Shown here: positions 24,109 through 32,757 of the stretch, in pieces | Position numbering within the stretch: position 1 is the stretch's first letter | How the letters are laid out: the number at the start of each line of letters is the position of its first letter | Source of the DNA: Flaviflagellibacter rhizophilus | GTDB taxonomy: Bacteria > Pseudomonadota > Alphaproteobacteria > Rhizobiales > Methylopilaceae | Assembly: GCF_033898525.1 (NCBI RefSeq) | Contig: NZ_JAXAFJ010000004.1 | Location: 124,001 to 188,000, forward strand | Reading direction: 5' to 3' | DNA length: 64,000 nt | The notes under the pieces: generated by a model | Told to the model about the DNA's origin: nothing | The model's database searches: none | What the model saw: the letters and a program-made list of their open reading frames with translations, nothing else | Made by a program: the position numbers and the translations under genes

Positions 24109-25146
24109 ATGCTGCCCCTGTTCACCCGTCGATCCGCCGTCGCCCTTGCCGCCGCAGCCCTTCTGTCCGCCGCGTCGCCCGGCGCAGCGTCCGCCCAGGC
24201 AACCGACGTGCATATCGGCGTCTCCAACCGCTCCCTGCTGGGCCTGCCGATCCTGATCGGCCAGAAGAAGGGGTTCTTCGAAAAGGAAGGCCTGAACGTC
24301 ACGGTCGATTACTTCGCGGGCGGCGTGCCGGCGACGGCGGCCCTGATCGGCGGCTCCGTGCAGTTCATTGATGCGGCCTTCGAGAACAACATCAAGGCGG
24401 TCAAGAAGGGCCAGCCCATCGTCTCAATCCTGGGCCTCCAGAGCGAATTCGCCGGCGCGCTCGTCGCCCGCACCGATGTCGTGGAGAAGCTGGGTGACAA
24501 GCTCGATGCCAGCAGCCTGAAGGGCCTGCGCGTCGGCACACTTGCGCGCGGCGGCTTCGCGGATGTCTCGACCCGCTACATCGCCGCCGATGCAGGCCTC
24601 GATCCCGAGAAGGACATCGAGCTTGTTCCGATCAAGGGCGCGGACCGCCAGCTCACCGCCGGCGAGGCGGGTGAGATCGACGCCGCCTTCGTCATGGAGC
24701 CGTGGAACGTCATCGCCGAAGACAGCGGCAAGTGGCGCTATGTGGTCGACCTGACCAAGGGCGAAGGGCCCGACAGCTTCCGCGGCATCGGCTACACCAC
24801 GCTGCAGACGTCAAGCGACTACCTCGTCAAGAACCGGGAGACCGCCGACAAGGTCGTCCGCGCCGTGGTTGCCTCGCTGAACTTCATCACCGATCCCGCC
24901 AATCTCGACGAGACCGCAAAGCTGGCCGATGCCGAATACGGATCACCGGGCATCGAGATCATGAAGGCCTCCCTGCAGCGGCAGGCCAACACCTTCTCGC
25001 CGGTCCTGCAGCCTTCCTATCTCGAAAAGACTGGCCAACTGCTTCTGAAGACAGGATCGGTAGAGGCGCCGCTACCGGCATTCCGCACCGTCGTCGACAC
25101 CTCCTTCGCGCCGCTCTGGGAGGACTTCAAAGCCCCTGCGAGATGA
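24109..25146 (+). CDS. ABC transporter substrate-binding protein (NMT1/SsuA-like)
   Basis: A 345-residue periplasmic binding protein. A twin-arginine-free Sec signal (FTRRSAVALAAAALLSAASPGAASAQA, residues about 6-32) ends in an ASA-type cleavage site. The mature part opens with LGLPILIGQKKGFFEKEGLNV, typical of NMT1/SsuA/TauA proteins, and GLRVGTLARGGFADV and AFVMEPWN follow. ATG 24109 with GGAGA upstream gives the signal peptide; the earlier in-frame ATG at 24040 would mask it. The ligand is unknown; sulfonate-like or heterocyclic compounds would fit the flavin monooxygenases nearby. Confidence 0.92.
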   Translation: MLPLFTRRSAVALAAAALLSAASPGAASAQATDVHIGVSNRSLLGLPILIGQKKGFFEKEGLNVTVDYFAGGVPATAALIGGSVQFIDAAFENNIKAVKKGQPIVSILGLQSEFAGALVARTDVVEKLGDKLDASSLKGLRVGTLARGGFADVSTRYIAADAGLDPEKDIELVPIKGADRQLTAGEAGEIDAAFVMEPWNVIAEDSGKWRYVVDLTKGEGPDSFRGIGYTTLQTSSDYLVKNRETADKVVRAVVASLNFITDPANLDETAKLADAEYGSPGIEIMKASLQRQANTFSPVLQPSYLEKTGQLLLKTGSVEAPLPAFRTVVDTSFAPLWEDFKAPAR

Positions 25147-25480
25147 ATGCGGCAGGGGCGTGTGGCCTCGAACCAGGATCACCGTGGAGCCAGGATGCAG
25201 AACACGCGGCTTGGGTGATCCTTGATCGTGAAGGCTGAAGAACGCCCCGGCGTGCAGAACAGCAAAAGATCCAGCGTCTGTTCGCCGCTGACTGGATGCC
25301 CAAGGCAAGGACGCTCTCTGATTGTAATGACCATCGAATTGTCGAAGTCACCGGTGGCAACCTGAGATTGCCTTGAAGTCGTCGCGGACTTTCGACCTTC
25401 GTATTCAAGGCAGTTTCTACTTATAATAGGTACAGACTAGGATCGTTGCTTCGCAGGTTCGGCGCTGCTACCTCAGAACT
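25147..25480 (+). promoter_or_regulatory. Intergenic region with candidate promoter of the sigma-factor gene
   Basis: The 334 bp between the ABC operon and the FecI-type gene contain no supported gene. The last 100 bp are AT-richer, and TATAAT at 25422-25427 is a consensus -10 placed 53 bp before the start codon; no good -35 at 17 bp is seen. Regulation by iron (Fur or Irr) is expected for such genes, but I could not identify a convincing box. Confidence 0.35.
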
Positions 25481-25990
25481 ATGACTTCCACCCCTCTTGA
25501 TGTCGCGAAGCTGTACGTCTCGGAGCGAGGACGCATTTGGCGGCTCGTGCAGCGCATCGTTCGCAATCAGGCCGTGGCTGATGATCTGGTACAGGATAGC
25601 TTCGTCAACCTCCTCGGCGCGGCCTCGAAGAGCGGCAACGTCCAGGACGAACGGTCCTACCTCAGCCGCATCGCCCGCAACCTCGCGATCGATCAGAAGC
25701 GCCGCGAGCGCGAGACGCTGACATTGGAGGACGCCGGCATCTTTGCGATGGCCGATCCAATACCGTCAGCCGAGCAGGTTCTTGCCGATCGGCAGGCGCT
25801 CAAGCTGACTTTTGATGCCATGGCCTCCCTGCCCGAACGCACCCGCCGTGCATTGGAGATGCACCGCCTGGGCGAGTGCACCTTGGCTGAGATCGGCCGC
25901 ACGCTCGGCGTTTCGACCGCACAGGCAGGCCGCCTCGTGCTCAGCGGTTATAGCGTGGTGCGGGACCGCCTGCGCGAGGCGGGCGCATAA
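25481..25990 (+). CDS. FecI-type ECF sigma factor
   Basis: A 169-residue extracytoplasmic-function sigma factor. Region 2 is VADDLVQDSFVNLLGAA with the downstream SYLSRIARNLAIDQKRR, and region 4 carries LPERTRRALEMHRLGE and the helix-turn-helix TLAEIGRTLGVSTAQAGRL. It is followed by a FecR-type regulator and a TonB-dependent receptor, the classical cell-surface signalling arrangement: receptor occupancy relieves FecR and frees the sigma factor to transcribe the receptor genes. The two matching GAGAAAT-N14-CGTC elements downstream are its likely promoters. Confidence 0.9.
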   Translation: MTSTPLDVAKLYVSERGRIWRLVQRIVRNQAVADDLVQDSFVNLLGAASKSGNVQDERSYLSRIARNLAIDQKRRERETLTLEDAGIFAMADPIPSAEQVLADRQALKLTFDAMASLPERTRRALEMHRLGECTLAEIGRTLGVSTAQAGRLVLSGYSVVRDRLREAGA

Positions 25991-26007
25991 AAAACGCCGC
26001 GGAAGAT

Positions 26008-26032
26008 GAGAAATCTTCCAGACTGATCCGTC
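26008..26032 (+). promoter_or_regulatory. Candidate FecI-type sigma promoter upstream of fecR-like gene
   Basis: GAGAAAT (26008-26014), a 14-bp spacer and CGTC (26029-26032) are repeated with identical spacing in front of the receptor gene. The CGTC -10 core is typical of iron-starvation ECF sigma factors. The -35 half is embedded in a 7-bp inverted repeat (GGAAGAT at 26001-26007, ATCTTCC at 26013-26019), which may also act as an attenuator or operator. Confidence 0.5.
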
Positions 26033-26077
26033 TAGTATTCAGCAACAGTGTCGCAGCACAGCCTTGTTGGACGGCCC

Positions 26078-27010
26078 ATGAACGCGCGTGACGACCTTTG
26101 GAACGAGGCGATGGCCCTGCTGCTCACTTGGCAACAAAGGCCGAACGACGAGACCGTCCGCACAGAAATTCGCACCTTCTGCGCCGGAGGAGAGGCTCAT
26201 CTTGCAGCATGGGACGAGGCGAAGCGGGTCTTCCTGCTGACGGGAGCGGCCAGCGCCGGCCGGCGGAAGTCATCTCATCCGCGCGTCACCCGAAGGCAGG
26301 CCATGATCGGTGCCGGCAGCATGATCGCCGCAGGCACCCTCATGTCGCAGGGACAAGGCTGGTGGCGCCGTCTCTCCGCGGATCAGGCAACAAGCTCGGC
26401 GCAAATCCACCGCAGCACATTACCGGACGGCAGCCAGCTGACATTGGGCCCGGACAGTGCGGCACGTTTCGCCTTCACCCCGTCAGAGCGACGCATCCAA
26501 CTTCTTTCCGGGGCCGCATTCTGCGAAGCCACGCCCGACGGACGCCCCTTTGTCTGTGCGAGCGACCACCTCAGCGGGGTCACCTCGTCCGGCACCTTCG
26601 AGCTGCGGACTTCATCAAGTCGGCACGACATCGCCGTCGCGACGGGTGAACTCGAGGTGGAAGTTACATCAGCGGCCAGCACGAAGCAGCTTCTTCGCGC
26701 CGGGGATTGGATGTCTGTCTCAAAAGATGCCGGCCACGTGCGTCGCGGACGCCGCGATCCCGCCAATATGGCGGCTTGGCGAAGAAAGCAGCTCATCGCC
26801 GAAGAAGAGCGAGTGGCGGACGTGATCGCGGAGATCGGCCGCTGGAAGCAGGGCCGCATCCTGATCCCTGAACGGTCCTTGCGGGACGAGCAGGTCAGCG
26901 GCCTCTTCGACCTCAGCAACCCGGATGCGGCGCTGCAGGCCGTGGTTGCACCGTTCAGCGGGCGTGTCCGCTCGATTGCTCCCGGGCTGACAGTCATCAC
27001 CACGATCTGA
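26078..27010 (+). CDS. FecR-type anti-sigma regulator
   Basis: About 310 residues. The N-terminal cytoplasmic part (DLWNEAMALLLTWQQRP) is the FecR-N sigma-binding domain; QAMIGAGSMIAAGTLMSQG is the transmembrane segment; the periplasmic part holds the FecR fold (STLPDGSQLTLGPDSAARFAF, QLLSGAAFCEA) and a C-terminal secretin-like half. It should transmit the receptor signal to the FecI-type sigma factor encoded upstream. A GTG at 26048 is an in-frame alternative start adding ten residues; ATG 26078 agrees better with family lengths but has no strong ribosome site. Confidence 0.87.
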   Translation: MNARDDLWNEAMALLLTWQQRPNDETVRTEIRTFCAGGEAHLAAWDEAKRVFLLTGAASAGRRKSSHPRVTRRQAMIGAGSMIAAGTLMSQGQGWWRRLSADQATSSAQIHRSTLPDGSQLTLGPDSAARFAFTPSERRIQLLSGAAFCEATPDGRPFVCASDHLSGVTSSGTFELRTSSSRHDIAVATGELEVEVTSAASTKQLLRAGDWMSVSKDAGHVRRGRRDPANMAAWRRKQLIAEEERVADVIAEIGRWKQGRILIPERSLRDEQVSGLFDLSNPDAALQAVVAPFSGRVRSIAPGLTVITTI

Positions 27011-27029
27011 GGAAATTTACCCGGAGGGC

Positions 27030-27054
27030 GAGAAATCCGCGCCGCTTCTTCGTC
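27030..27054 (+). promoter_or_regulatory. Candidate FecI-type sigma promoter upstream of TonB receptor
   Basis: GAGAAAT (27030-27036) and CGTC (27051-27054) with a 14-bp spacer, matching the element in front of the fecR-like gene. It lies 71 bp before the receptor ATG and would make receptor expression dependent on the adjacent sigma factor. Confidence 0.5.
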
Positions 27055-27124
27055 AACACGATGGGCATGGCGGTCGCAGCCTTGCGAGCGAGCCACGCCC
27101 GTGGTGCTGGGGGAGTTCAGGACG

Positions 27125-29746
27125 ATGGACGATAGGGTCAGGAGGCGCACGGCCGGCGCAAAGGGACGCTTTGCATACACCGCGGCATTGCTGATCGGCG
27201 CCGCAATCGCGCCCACCATGCCGGCCTCCGCACAGGGCGCCACGACTTCGGGTCCACGTGACTTTGCCGTTTCCGGCGGCTCCCTCTCCTCGGCACTGCT
27301 CGCCTTCGGCAACCAGGCCGGCCTTCAGGTCAGCTATGTGCCGTCCATCGCGCGCAGCAAGGTAAGTTCCGGCGCGGAAGGCAGCCTGACCCCTGAGGGC
27401 GCCTTGACGCGGATCCTGGCGGGAACGGGGCTCGTCTACCATTTCACGGATGCCGCCACGGTCACCATTGAGGACGGTCGTGCCGCGGATGGGACAGCCG
27501 AGGGCGCTGTCTCCCCCGATGAGATCGAACTCGAGCCGATCTATGTCACAGGAACCGGTTCTACCGTGGGCGGCGGCGTGCCGGACGCCCCCGATCAGCC
27601 CTACCGATCCATAGGCTCCACGTCTTTCGTGACGGCGGAGCAGGTGGACCGCTTTCGAGGCATCTCGGCCGGCGATTTGCTGAAGTCAACTCCGGGCGTC
27701 ATTGCGGCCGGCAACCACAACGGCGCCTCGCTTGGTGTGAACATCCGCGGCATGCAGGCGATGAACCGCGTGAAAGTGACGATCGACGGCACCGAGCAGA
27801 CCACATCCACCTGGCGCGGTTATCTCGGAGCGGACGACCGCACCTATATCGACCAGGACCTCATCGCGAGCATCGGCATCGCCAAGGGTCCGAGCGGAGG
27901 CGCGGAGGGCGCAGGCGCCATCGGCGGCGTCGTGGCGTTCCGCACGCTGGGCGCAAAGGACATCGTGGAGGAGGGCAAAAGCTTCGGCGCGCGCCTGCGC
28001 CTCGGCACGCACGATAATGCCGTTTCGCCGCGCGTGGACAGTTTCGACCAGAGCACGGATGCGCCGGGGCTGTTCGATTTCGAAAACGGCTGGGGCAATG
28101 TCGCGCTCGCGACCACGCAGGAGAACTACGATCTCTTCTTCGCCGTCGCCAAGCGGCGGTCCGGCAACTATTTCGCCGGCGAGAACGGGCCGTCGACCTG
28201 GCGGCCGCCCGGCCGCAATGCCGATGTTCCGCTGTCCTATACCAAGCCCGGCGAGGAGGTGTTCAACACCTCATCCGACACACAGTCGATCCTGGCGAAG
28301 GCAACGTTCCGGCCAACGGACGATCAAAGCGTCGAGTTCGGTTTCCAGCACTACGACGCGACCTTCGGCGAGGCAATCGGCAGCATGCTGACCATGCAGG
28401 ACAGTACTTGGCGACAGACGCTTCTCGCAGACTCGAACGTCGAAACCTACAATGTCCGTTACCGCTGGGATCCCGTCGGCGACCTCATCGACCTTCGTGC
28501 GAACGCCTTCGCCACGAACGTGGAGGCGAATACGGTTTCCGTGGGTCCCGCTTTCTACCTTCCCCCATGGCTGACGCCCGCGATGCGGCCGCCGGCGCAG
28601 GACAGGCGCTTCTCCGAAACCTGGACCTATGGCGTCAACGCCAGCAACACCAGCCGCGTCGAGACCGGCTTCGGCGGGTTGGCGCTGGACTACGGCGGCT
28701 CCTACACACTCGAAGACACCGACGGAAAACCCTACTTGAGCGGGCGCGCTTACTGGAACGACATCGGCGTGCTGCTGCAGCCAAGCATCGGCACCCGAGA
28801 GATCGCCGGGCTCTTCACCCGGGCGGAATACACGCCGCTCGACTGGCTGAAGATCAGTGCGGGCCTACGCTACGATCACTTCGCCATCGACGAAAAGGGA
28901 CCGGCCTCGCCTTACGGGGTGTACGCCGACAAGGAAGGCGGCCGCCTGAACCCTACCCTCGGCGTGACGCTGGAGCCGGTCTCCGGCCTCCAGTTCTACG
29001 GCCTGTATGCAGAAGGTTTCCGTCCGCCCAGCCTGCGCGAGTCCATCCACAGCGATTCCACGCTGGCCCCCAACCCCGAACTCCAGCCGGAGATCGCGCG
29101 CAACTGGGAGTTCGGCACGAATGTCTCCATGGAGGACGCCCTGTTCGAGGGCGACAAGGCGGGCCTAAAGGCCGCCTACTTCATCAACACCTACGACGAT
29201 TACATATCCCGCGTGCAGAACCCCAAGACCGGCCCCCTGGAACCTGGCGAGCAGCGGCCCTTCTACAGTGTCGCCAACATAGACAAGGCCAGCTTCACCG
29301 GCCTCGAACTGTCCGGCACCTACGATGCGGGCGTGTTCTTCGCCGAAGGCGCCCTGACCTACTACACGGACTTCGAGTTTTGCGACGCGGGTAAGCCCTG
29401 CTCTTCAGGAACACTGACGAGCGACTACGCGCTCAATCACATGATGCCGGAGATTTCGACCTCCCTGACCCTCGGCGTGCGCCTGTTCAACGAGAAGCTG
29501 ACCGTCGGCGGCCGCGTCCTGCACAACGGCGCAAGACTTGGTGGACCGCCCGCAGTGGTTCAGCAAACCAATTACTGGTTGCCCTACACGGTGTTCGACG
29601 CCTTCGTGGACTACAAGATCCACGACAACGTGACGCTGAACATCTCGGGCGAGAACCTCACCGACCGCTATTACATCGACGCGCTGAACGGCTGGCTGCC
29701 CTCCCCGGGGCGTACAATCCGTGCATCATTGACCGCACAGTTCTGA
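27125..29746 (+). CDS. TonB-dependent heme/iron receptor with N-terminal STN signalling domain
   Basis: An 873-residue outer-membrane receptor. A signal peptide ends near ASAQGA (about residue 37); the STN domain (FAVSGGSLSSALLAFGNQAG ... LTRILAGTGL) lies at about 46-118 and contacts FecR; then a TonB-box region (ELEPIYVTGTG), a plug domain (NIRGMQAMNRVKVTIDG, GAIGGVVAFRTL) and a 22-strand barrel ending ...RASLTAQF with a C-terminal aromatic residue. The plug resembles heme/hemoglobin receptors, and the next gene is a heme oxygenase, so heme is the likely ligand. ATG 27125 is used; an upstream GTG at 27101 adds eight residues without a signal-peptide benefit. Confidence 0.92.
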   Translation: MDDRVRRRTAGAKGRFAYTAALLIGAAIAPTMPASAQGATTSGPRDFAVSGGSLSSALLAFGNQAGLQVSYVPSIARSKVSSGAEGSLTPEGALTRILAGTGLVYHFTDAATVTIEDGRAADGTAEGAVSPDEIELEPIYVTGTGSTVGGGVPDAPDQPYRSIGSTSFVTAEQVDRFRGISAGDLLKSTPGVIAAGNHNGASLGVNIRGMQAMNRVKVTIDGTEQTTSTWRGYLGADDRTYIDQDLIASIGIAKGPSGGAEGAGAIGGVVAFRTLGAKDIVEEGKSFGARLRLGTHDNAVSPRVDSFDQSTDAPGLFDFENGWGNVALATTQENYDLFFAVAKRRSGNYFAGENGPSTWRPPGRNADVPLSYTKPGEEVFNTSSDTQSILAKATFRPTDDQSVEFGFQHYDATFGEAIGSMLTMQDSTWRQTLLADSNVETYNVRYRWDPVGDLIDLRANAFATNVEANTVSVGPAFYLPPWLTPAMRPPAQDRRFSETWTYGVNASNTSRVETGFGGLALDYGGSYTLEDTDGKPYLSGRAYWNDIGVLLQPSIGTREIAGLFTRAEYTPLDWLKISAGLRYDHFAIDEKGPASPYGVYADKEGGRLNPTLGVTLEPVSGLQFYGLYAEGFRPPSLRESIHSDSTLAPNPELQPEIARNWEFGTNVSMEDALFEGDKAGLKAAYFINTYDDYISRVQNPKTGPLEPGEQRPFYSVANIDKASFTGLELSGTYDAGVFFAEGALTYYTDFEFCDAGKPCSSGTLTSDYALNHMMPEISTSLTLGVRLFNEKLTVGGRVLHNGARLGGPPAVVQQTNYWLPYTVFDAFVDYKIHDNVTLNISGENLTDRYYIDALNGWLPSPGRTIRASLTAQF

Positions 29747-29758
29747 GGGGGACGTCAC

Positions 29759-30340
29759 ATGAACATTGCCATGAATGTCCCGGATCAGGGCAGCCGTCTC
29801 CAGCGTTTCAAGGACGCGACCACGTCCGAACACGGCCGGCTCGACCAGCGCATCATGGACGGGAGGCCGTTCGAAAGCCGCGAGCGCTATGGGATGTTCT
29901 TGAGGGTGCAATACGGCTTCCACGCTACCGTGGACAGCGCCTATCAAGACCGCAGGCTCAACGCCCTCATCCCCGACCTGGCCCAGCGGGCCCGGCTTTC
30001 CGACGTGGAGCGCGATCTTGCGGACCTCGGCATCGTGCCGGCACTGCTTCCGGCCGCACCCGCGTTCGACCTTCCGGAGGCGCTTGGCTGGCTCTACGTC
30101 GCCGAGGGTTCGAATCTTGGTGGCGCATTCCTGTTCAAGGAGGCGGCCAAGCTCGGCCTCGATGAAGCTTTCGGCGCGAGGCATCTCGCGCCGCATCCCG
30201 AAGGTCGCGGATTGAACTGGCGGCGGTTTAAAGCAGATGTGGATGCAATTCAGCTGACTGGGGAGGAGGATGCCCGCGCCATGGCCGGAGCCCGGCAAGC
30301 CTTCCACTATGTGCATGAGCTGGTGACAAGCATCTTCTAG
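29759..30340 (+). CDS. Biliverdin-producing heme oxygenase
   Basis: A 193-residue bacterial heme oxygenase of the HemO/BphO type. The proximal heme ligand is H25 in TTSEHGRLD; the distal helix glycines occur in YVAEGSNLGGAFLF. It opens the porphyrin ring to release iron and biliverdin using an external reductant. It starts 12 bp after the receptor stop, so uptake and degradation of heme are co-expressed. Length is normal for the class. Confidence 0.9.
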   Translation: MNIAMNVPDQGSRLQRFKDATTSEHGRLDQRIMDGRPFESRERYGMFLRVQYGFHATVDSAYQDRRLNALIPDLAQRARLSDVERDLADLGIVPALLPAAPAFDLPEALGWLYVAEGSNLGGAFLFKEAAKLGLDEAFGARHLAPHPEGRGLNWRRFKADVDAIQLTGEEDARAMAGARQAFHYVHELVTSIF

Positions 30341-30490
30341 CAGCTTCGCGGACGCTGAGGCGCCACGCGATGCCAAGGTATTGCCGGAGGATCGCAAGCG
30401 TGCGCGCGAGTTCACGGCTCGGCGTCGTGCCCGCCGGCAAGCCATCGACGAGGATGCTGCCGGTCTGGAGAGGCTGCAGGCGACTGGCTG
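30341..30490 (-). pseudogene. Remnant of an iron/siderophore ABC-transporter ATPase gene (FecE-like)
   Basis: The minus strand encodes RLQPLQTGSILVDG, PSRELARTLAILRQ and IAWRLSVRE in one frame. This matches the stretch after Walker A in FecE-type ATPases (GSILLDG ... LARRLAILxQ ... RLTVREL). Walker A, the signature motif and Walker B are absent, so only about 45 codons remain. The remnant lies directly behind the heme receptor-oxygenase genes and probably marks loss of a metal importer. The rest of this 350-bp gap, 30491-30690, shows no supported gene; an open frame on the plus strand has no recognisable product. Confidence 0.55.
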
Positions 30491-30690
30491 TCGCACTGGA
30501 AGTACGTGACGATGTCGCGAGCGGCCGTCCCGTGGACGTGCCGCTCTCCGGTTTCGCCCTCCCTGATCCGGGGATCTGGGCCGACCTGCCTACCCGGCCG
30601 GTCGTGTTCGCGAAGGTAAGGCTCCTCCGCGACGCCGTCTCATCTCACCTTGCGCAAGGATAACGTGCACCCTCGGCGTGCGGCATTGCC

Positions 30691-32319
30691 TCAGTCGAAA
30701 TCGCTACGGGAAGAGGCCCGGCCGAGCTTCGGTGGCTTATCGACGGTGAGGAAATGCCTGACGACCGGTCGGTCCGTGCCGGAGTGAAACTTGAGCACCC
30801 TTTCCTGCAGGTCAGCATCCGCATGCGAAACGCGCCGGTGCTGCCTGAGGTGCTCGGCCCAGGATTCCACCATGAACCACTCCACCATCTTCTCCGGATC
30901 GGCAGAATCCTCCGTGATGCCCCACCCGTAGGCACCGTCTCTTCGCCTCTCGAATGACAACTCGTCGAGAGCGTGCAGGAATGCGGCGCGGTGCGCCTTC
31001 TCCACGCGGTATTCGATGAGGATCAGCACCGGCCCGCGGTCGTGCGGCACCGGCTCCGCCACCAGCGGCTCAGGCCAGTGGTTCGACGGAACGAGATCGG
31101 CCTCGCCCGACGGCAGCTTTACGCGGTGCATGAGAAGACCGGCGACCAGCAGGCCACCCGCGCTGATCAGCAGGGTTCCCGGAACGCCGGCCGCCTGCCC
31201 CACCGCACCCCAGCCAAGGCTGCCCGCCGTCATCGCACCGTTGAAAACCGTCAGGTAGACGGCGAGCCCCCGGCCCCGCACCCAGTTCGGCAGAACAGCC
31301 TGTGCAGTGCCGTTGAGCGTGGTCAGCGCCGTGATCCAGGCTGCCCCCAGGAACAGCAGGACAATGACGGCGAGCCATTGCGGCGGCGCGAGCGCGAGCA
31401 CCGCCATGACCACAGCGGTGACGATGGCGGATGCGAGCAGCAGGCCGTCGGCATCGAGCCGCTCCCGCAGGCGCGGCATGACCAGCGCGCCGATGATCGC
31501 ACCCGCACCCACGGCACCGAGCAGGATGCCATAGAAGCTGGCGTCCCCACCCAGCAGCTGACGTGCCACGAGGGGAAGCAGGGCCCAGACAGCACTGGCG
31601 AAGGCGAAGAAGATGGCGGCCCGCAACAGGACGACATGAAGCGGCCGGCTTGCCCGCGTGTAGCGAAGTCCGGCCCGGAACGCGCCAAGGAAACCCTCGG
31701 ACAACGCGTCCCCGGCATCCCTGGCGCGGGGCCACCAGATCAGCGCGGCGATGACCAGAACGTAGCTGGCCACGTCGGCACCGTAGGTCACCGCGGCACC
31801 GAATGCCGCGAGCAGCAAGCCGCCTGCGGCGGGACCGATGGAGCGGGCGATGTTGATGCCGAGCGAGTTCAGGGCGACCGCGCTCTTCACGTCCTCGCGC
31901 GGCACGAGTTCGGGAACGATCGCCTGCCATGTCGGCCCCATCAGCGCGGCGCCGATGCCGCCCACAAAGGTAAGGCCGATCAGCGCGCTGACGCTCAGCA
32001 TGCCGAGATGGGACAAGGTCATGAGCGCAATGCTGACGCTCGCGAGCAGGAGCTGGATGGCGATCAGGAATTTGCGGCGGTCCAGGATGTCGGACAGCAC
32101 GCCTGCGGGGATCGCGAGCAGGAAGACGGGAAGCGTGGCGGCCGCCTGCACCATGGCCACGGCCGCCGGTGCCGCAGACAGGTCCGTCATCAGCCAGGAA
32201 CTGGCGACGTCGCGCATGAAGCTGCCAGTATTGCCCAGCACGGTCGCGGCCCACAGAACCGCGAACACCGGCTGGCGGAGCGGCGCAAAGCTGCCGCCGG
32301 AGGGCTTGGACGTGCTCAT
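30691..32319 (-). CDS. MFS transporter (MFS_3/EntS-like) with C-terminal soluble domain
   Basis: A 542-residue exporter. Residues 1-405 contain 12 hydrophobic helices with the loop motif GVLSDILDRRKFL and start FAPLRQPVFAVLWAATVLGNTGSFM, as in the enterobactin-exporter-like MFS_3 family. After LLMHRVKLP a soluble domain follows (VLILIEYRVEKAHRAAFLHAL ... GWGITEDS ... HRRVSHADADLQERV), the ferredoxin-like/antibiotic-monooxygenase-like tail of this family. ATG 32319 overlaps the DoxX stop (ATGA). It ends a minus-strand operon with DoxX, amidohydrolase, XapX and isochorismatase genes and may export their product or a toxic analogue. Confidence 0.88.
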   Translation of the reverse strand: MSTSKPSGGSFAPLRQPVFAVLWAATVLGNTGSFMRDVASSWLMTDLSAAPAAVAMVQAAATLPVFLLAIPAGVLSDILDRRKFLIAIQLLLASVSIALMTLSHLGMLSVSALIGLTFVGGIGAALMGPTWQAIVPELVPREDVKSAVALNSLGINIARSIGPAAGGLLLAAFGAAVTYGADVASYVLVIAALIWWPRARDAGDALSEGFLGAFRAGLRYTRASRPLHVVLLRAAIFFAFASAVWALLPLVARQLLGGDASFYGILLGAVGAGAIIGALVMPRLRERLDADGLLLASAIVTAVVMAVLALAPPQWLAVIVLLFLGAAWITALTTLNGTAQAVLPNWVRGRGLAVYLTVFNGAMTAGSLGWGAVGQAAGVPGTLLISAGGLLVAGLLMHRVKLPSGEADLVPSNHWPEPLVAEPVPHDRGPVLILIEYRVEKAHRAAFLHALDELSFERRRDGAYGWGITEDSADPEKMVEWFMVESWAEHLRQHRRVSHADADLQERVLKFHSGTDRPVVRHFLTVDKPPKLGRASSRSDFD

Positions 32320-32747
32320 CTGTCTTCTCCCTTGCCGATGTCCATGAGCGCGACGAGCAGGAAGGCTCCCGCCAGACCGACGTGCTCGAAGAAGGCATTC
32401 GTCGCCATCGCCCTCTCCATGCCGGGCGCAAGATCCCAGAAGCGCAGCGCGATAAACGTTGCGAGAAGCGTGAAGGCGGCCAGTGCCAAAGCTCCCAGCC
32501 AGCGCATGAAGCCCGAAAGCACCATGGCCGAAGCCCCGAGTTCGAAGACGATGACGGCCACCGCGAAGGCGACTGGCGGGCGAAGGCCGAAATGCTCCAT
32601 CTCGGCAAGCGCGCCCGGGAAGTCCGACAGCTTGGTGAGCGGCCCCTGGATATAGGCCGCGCACAGCGCCAGGAGCGCGATGAAGCGAAGTCCGCGCGAC
32701 GCCGCAAGCTGCGAGAGGCCGCGCGAAAGGCTGGTTCGTGACGACAT
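32316..32747 (-). CDS. DoxX-family membrane protein
   Basis: A 143-residue protein with four hydrophobic helices (FIALLALCAAYIQGPLTK, FAVAVIVFELGASAMVLSG, LGALALAAFTLLATFIAL, GLAGAFLLVALMDIG) of the DoxX/DoxD-like family, whose members occur in quinone or thiosulfate-related membrane complexes, mostly uncharacterised. ATG 32747 is chosen over 32753 because GAGAGG is then correctly spaced. It lies between the amidohydrolase and MFS genes of the same operon. Confidence 0.85.
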   Translation of the reverse strand: MSSRTSLSRGLSQLAASRGLRFIALLALCAAYIQGPLTKLSDFPGALAEMEHFGLRPPVAFAVAVIVFELGASAMVLSGFMRWLGALALAAFTLLATFIALRFWDLAPGMERAMATNAFFEHVGLAGAFLLVALMDIGKGEDR

Positions 32748-32757
32748 GCTCATCCTC

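Noticed and set aside
30370..30663. 97-codon plus-strand ORF after the heme oxygenase gene
   Set aside because: No recognisable product and it overlaps the minus-strand ABC-ATPase remnant, which has clearer similarity.
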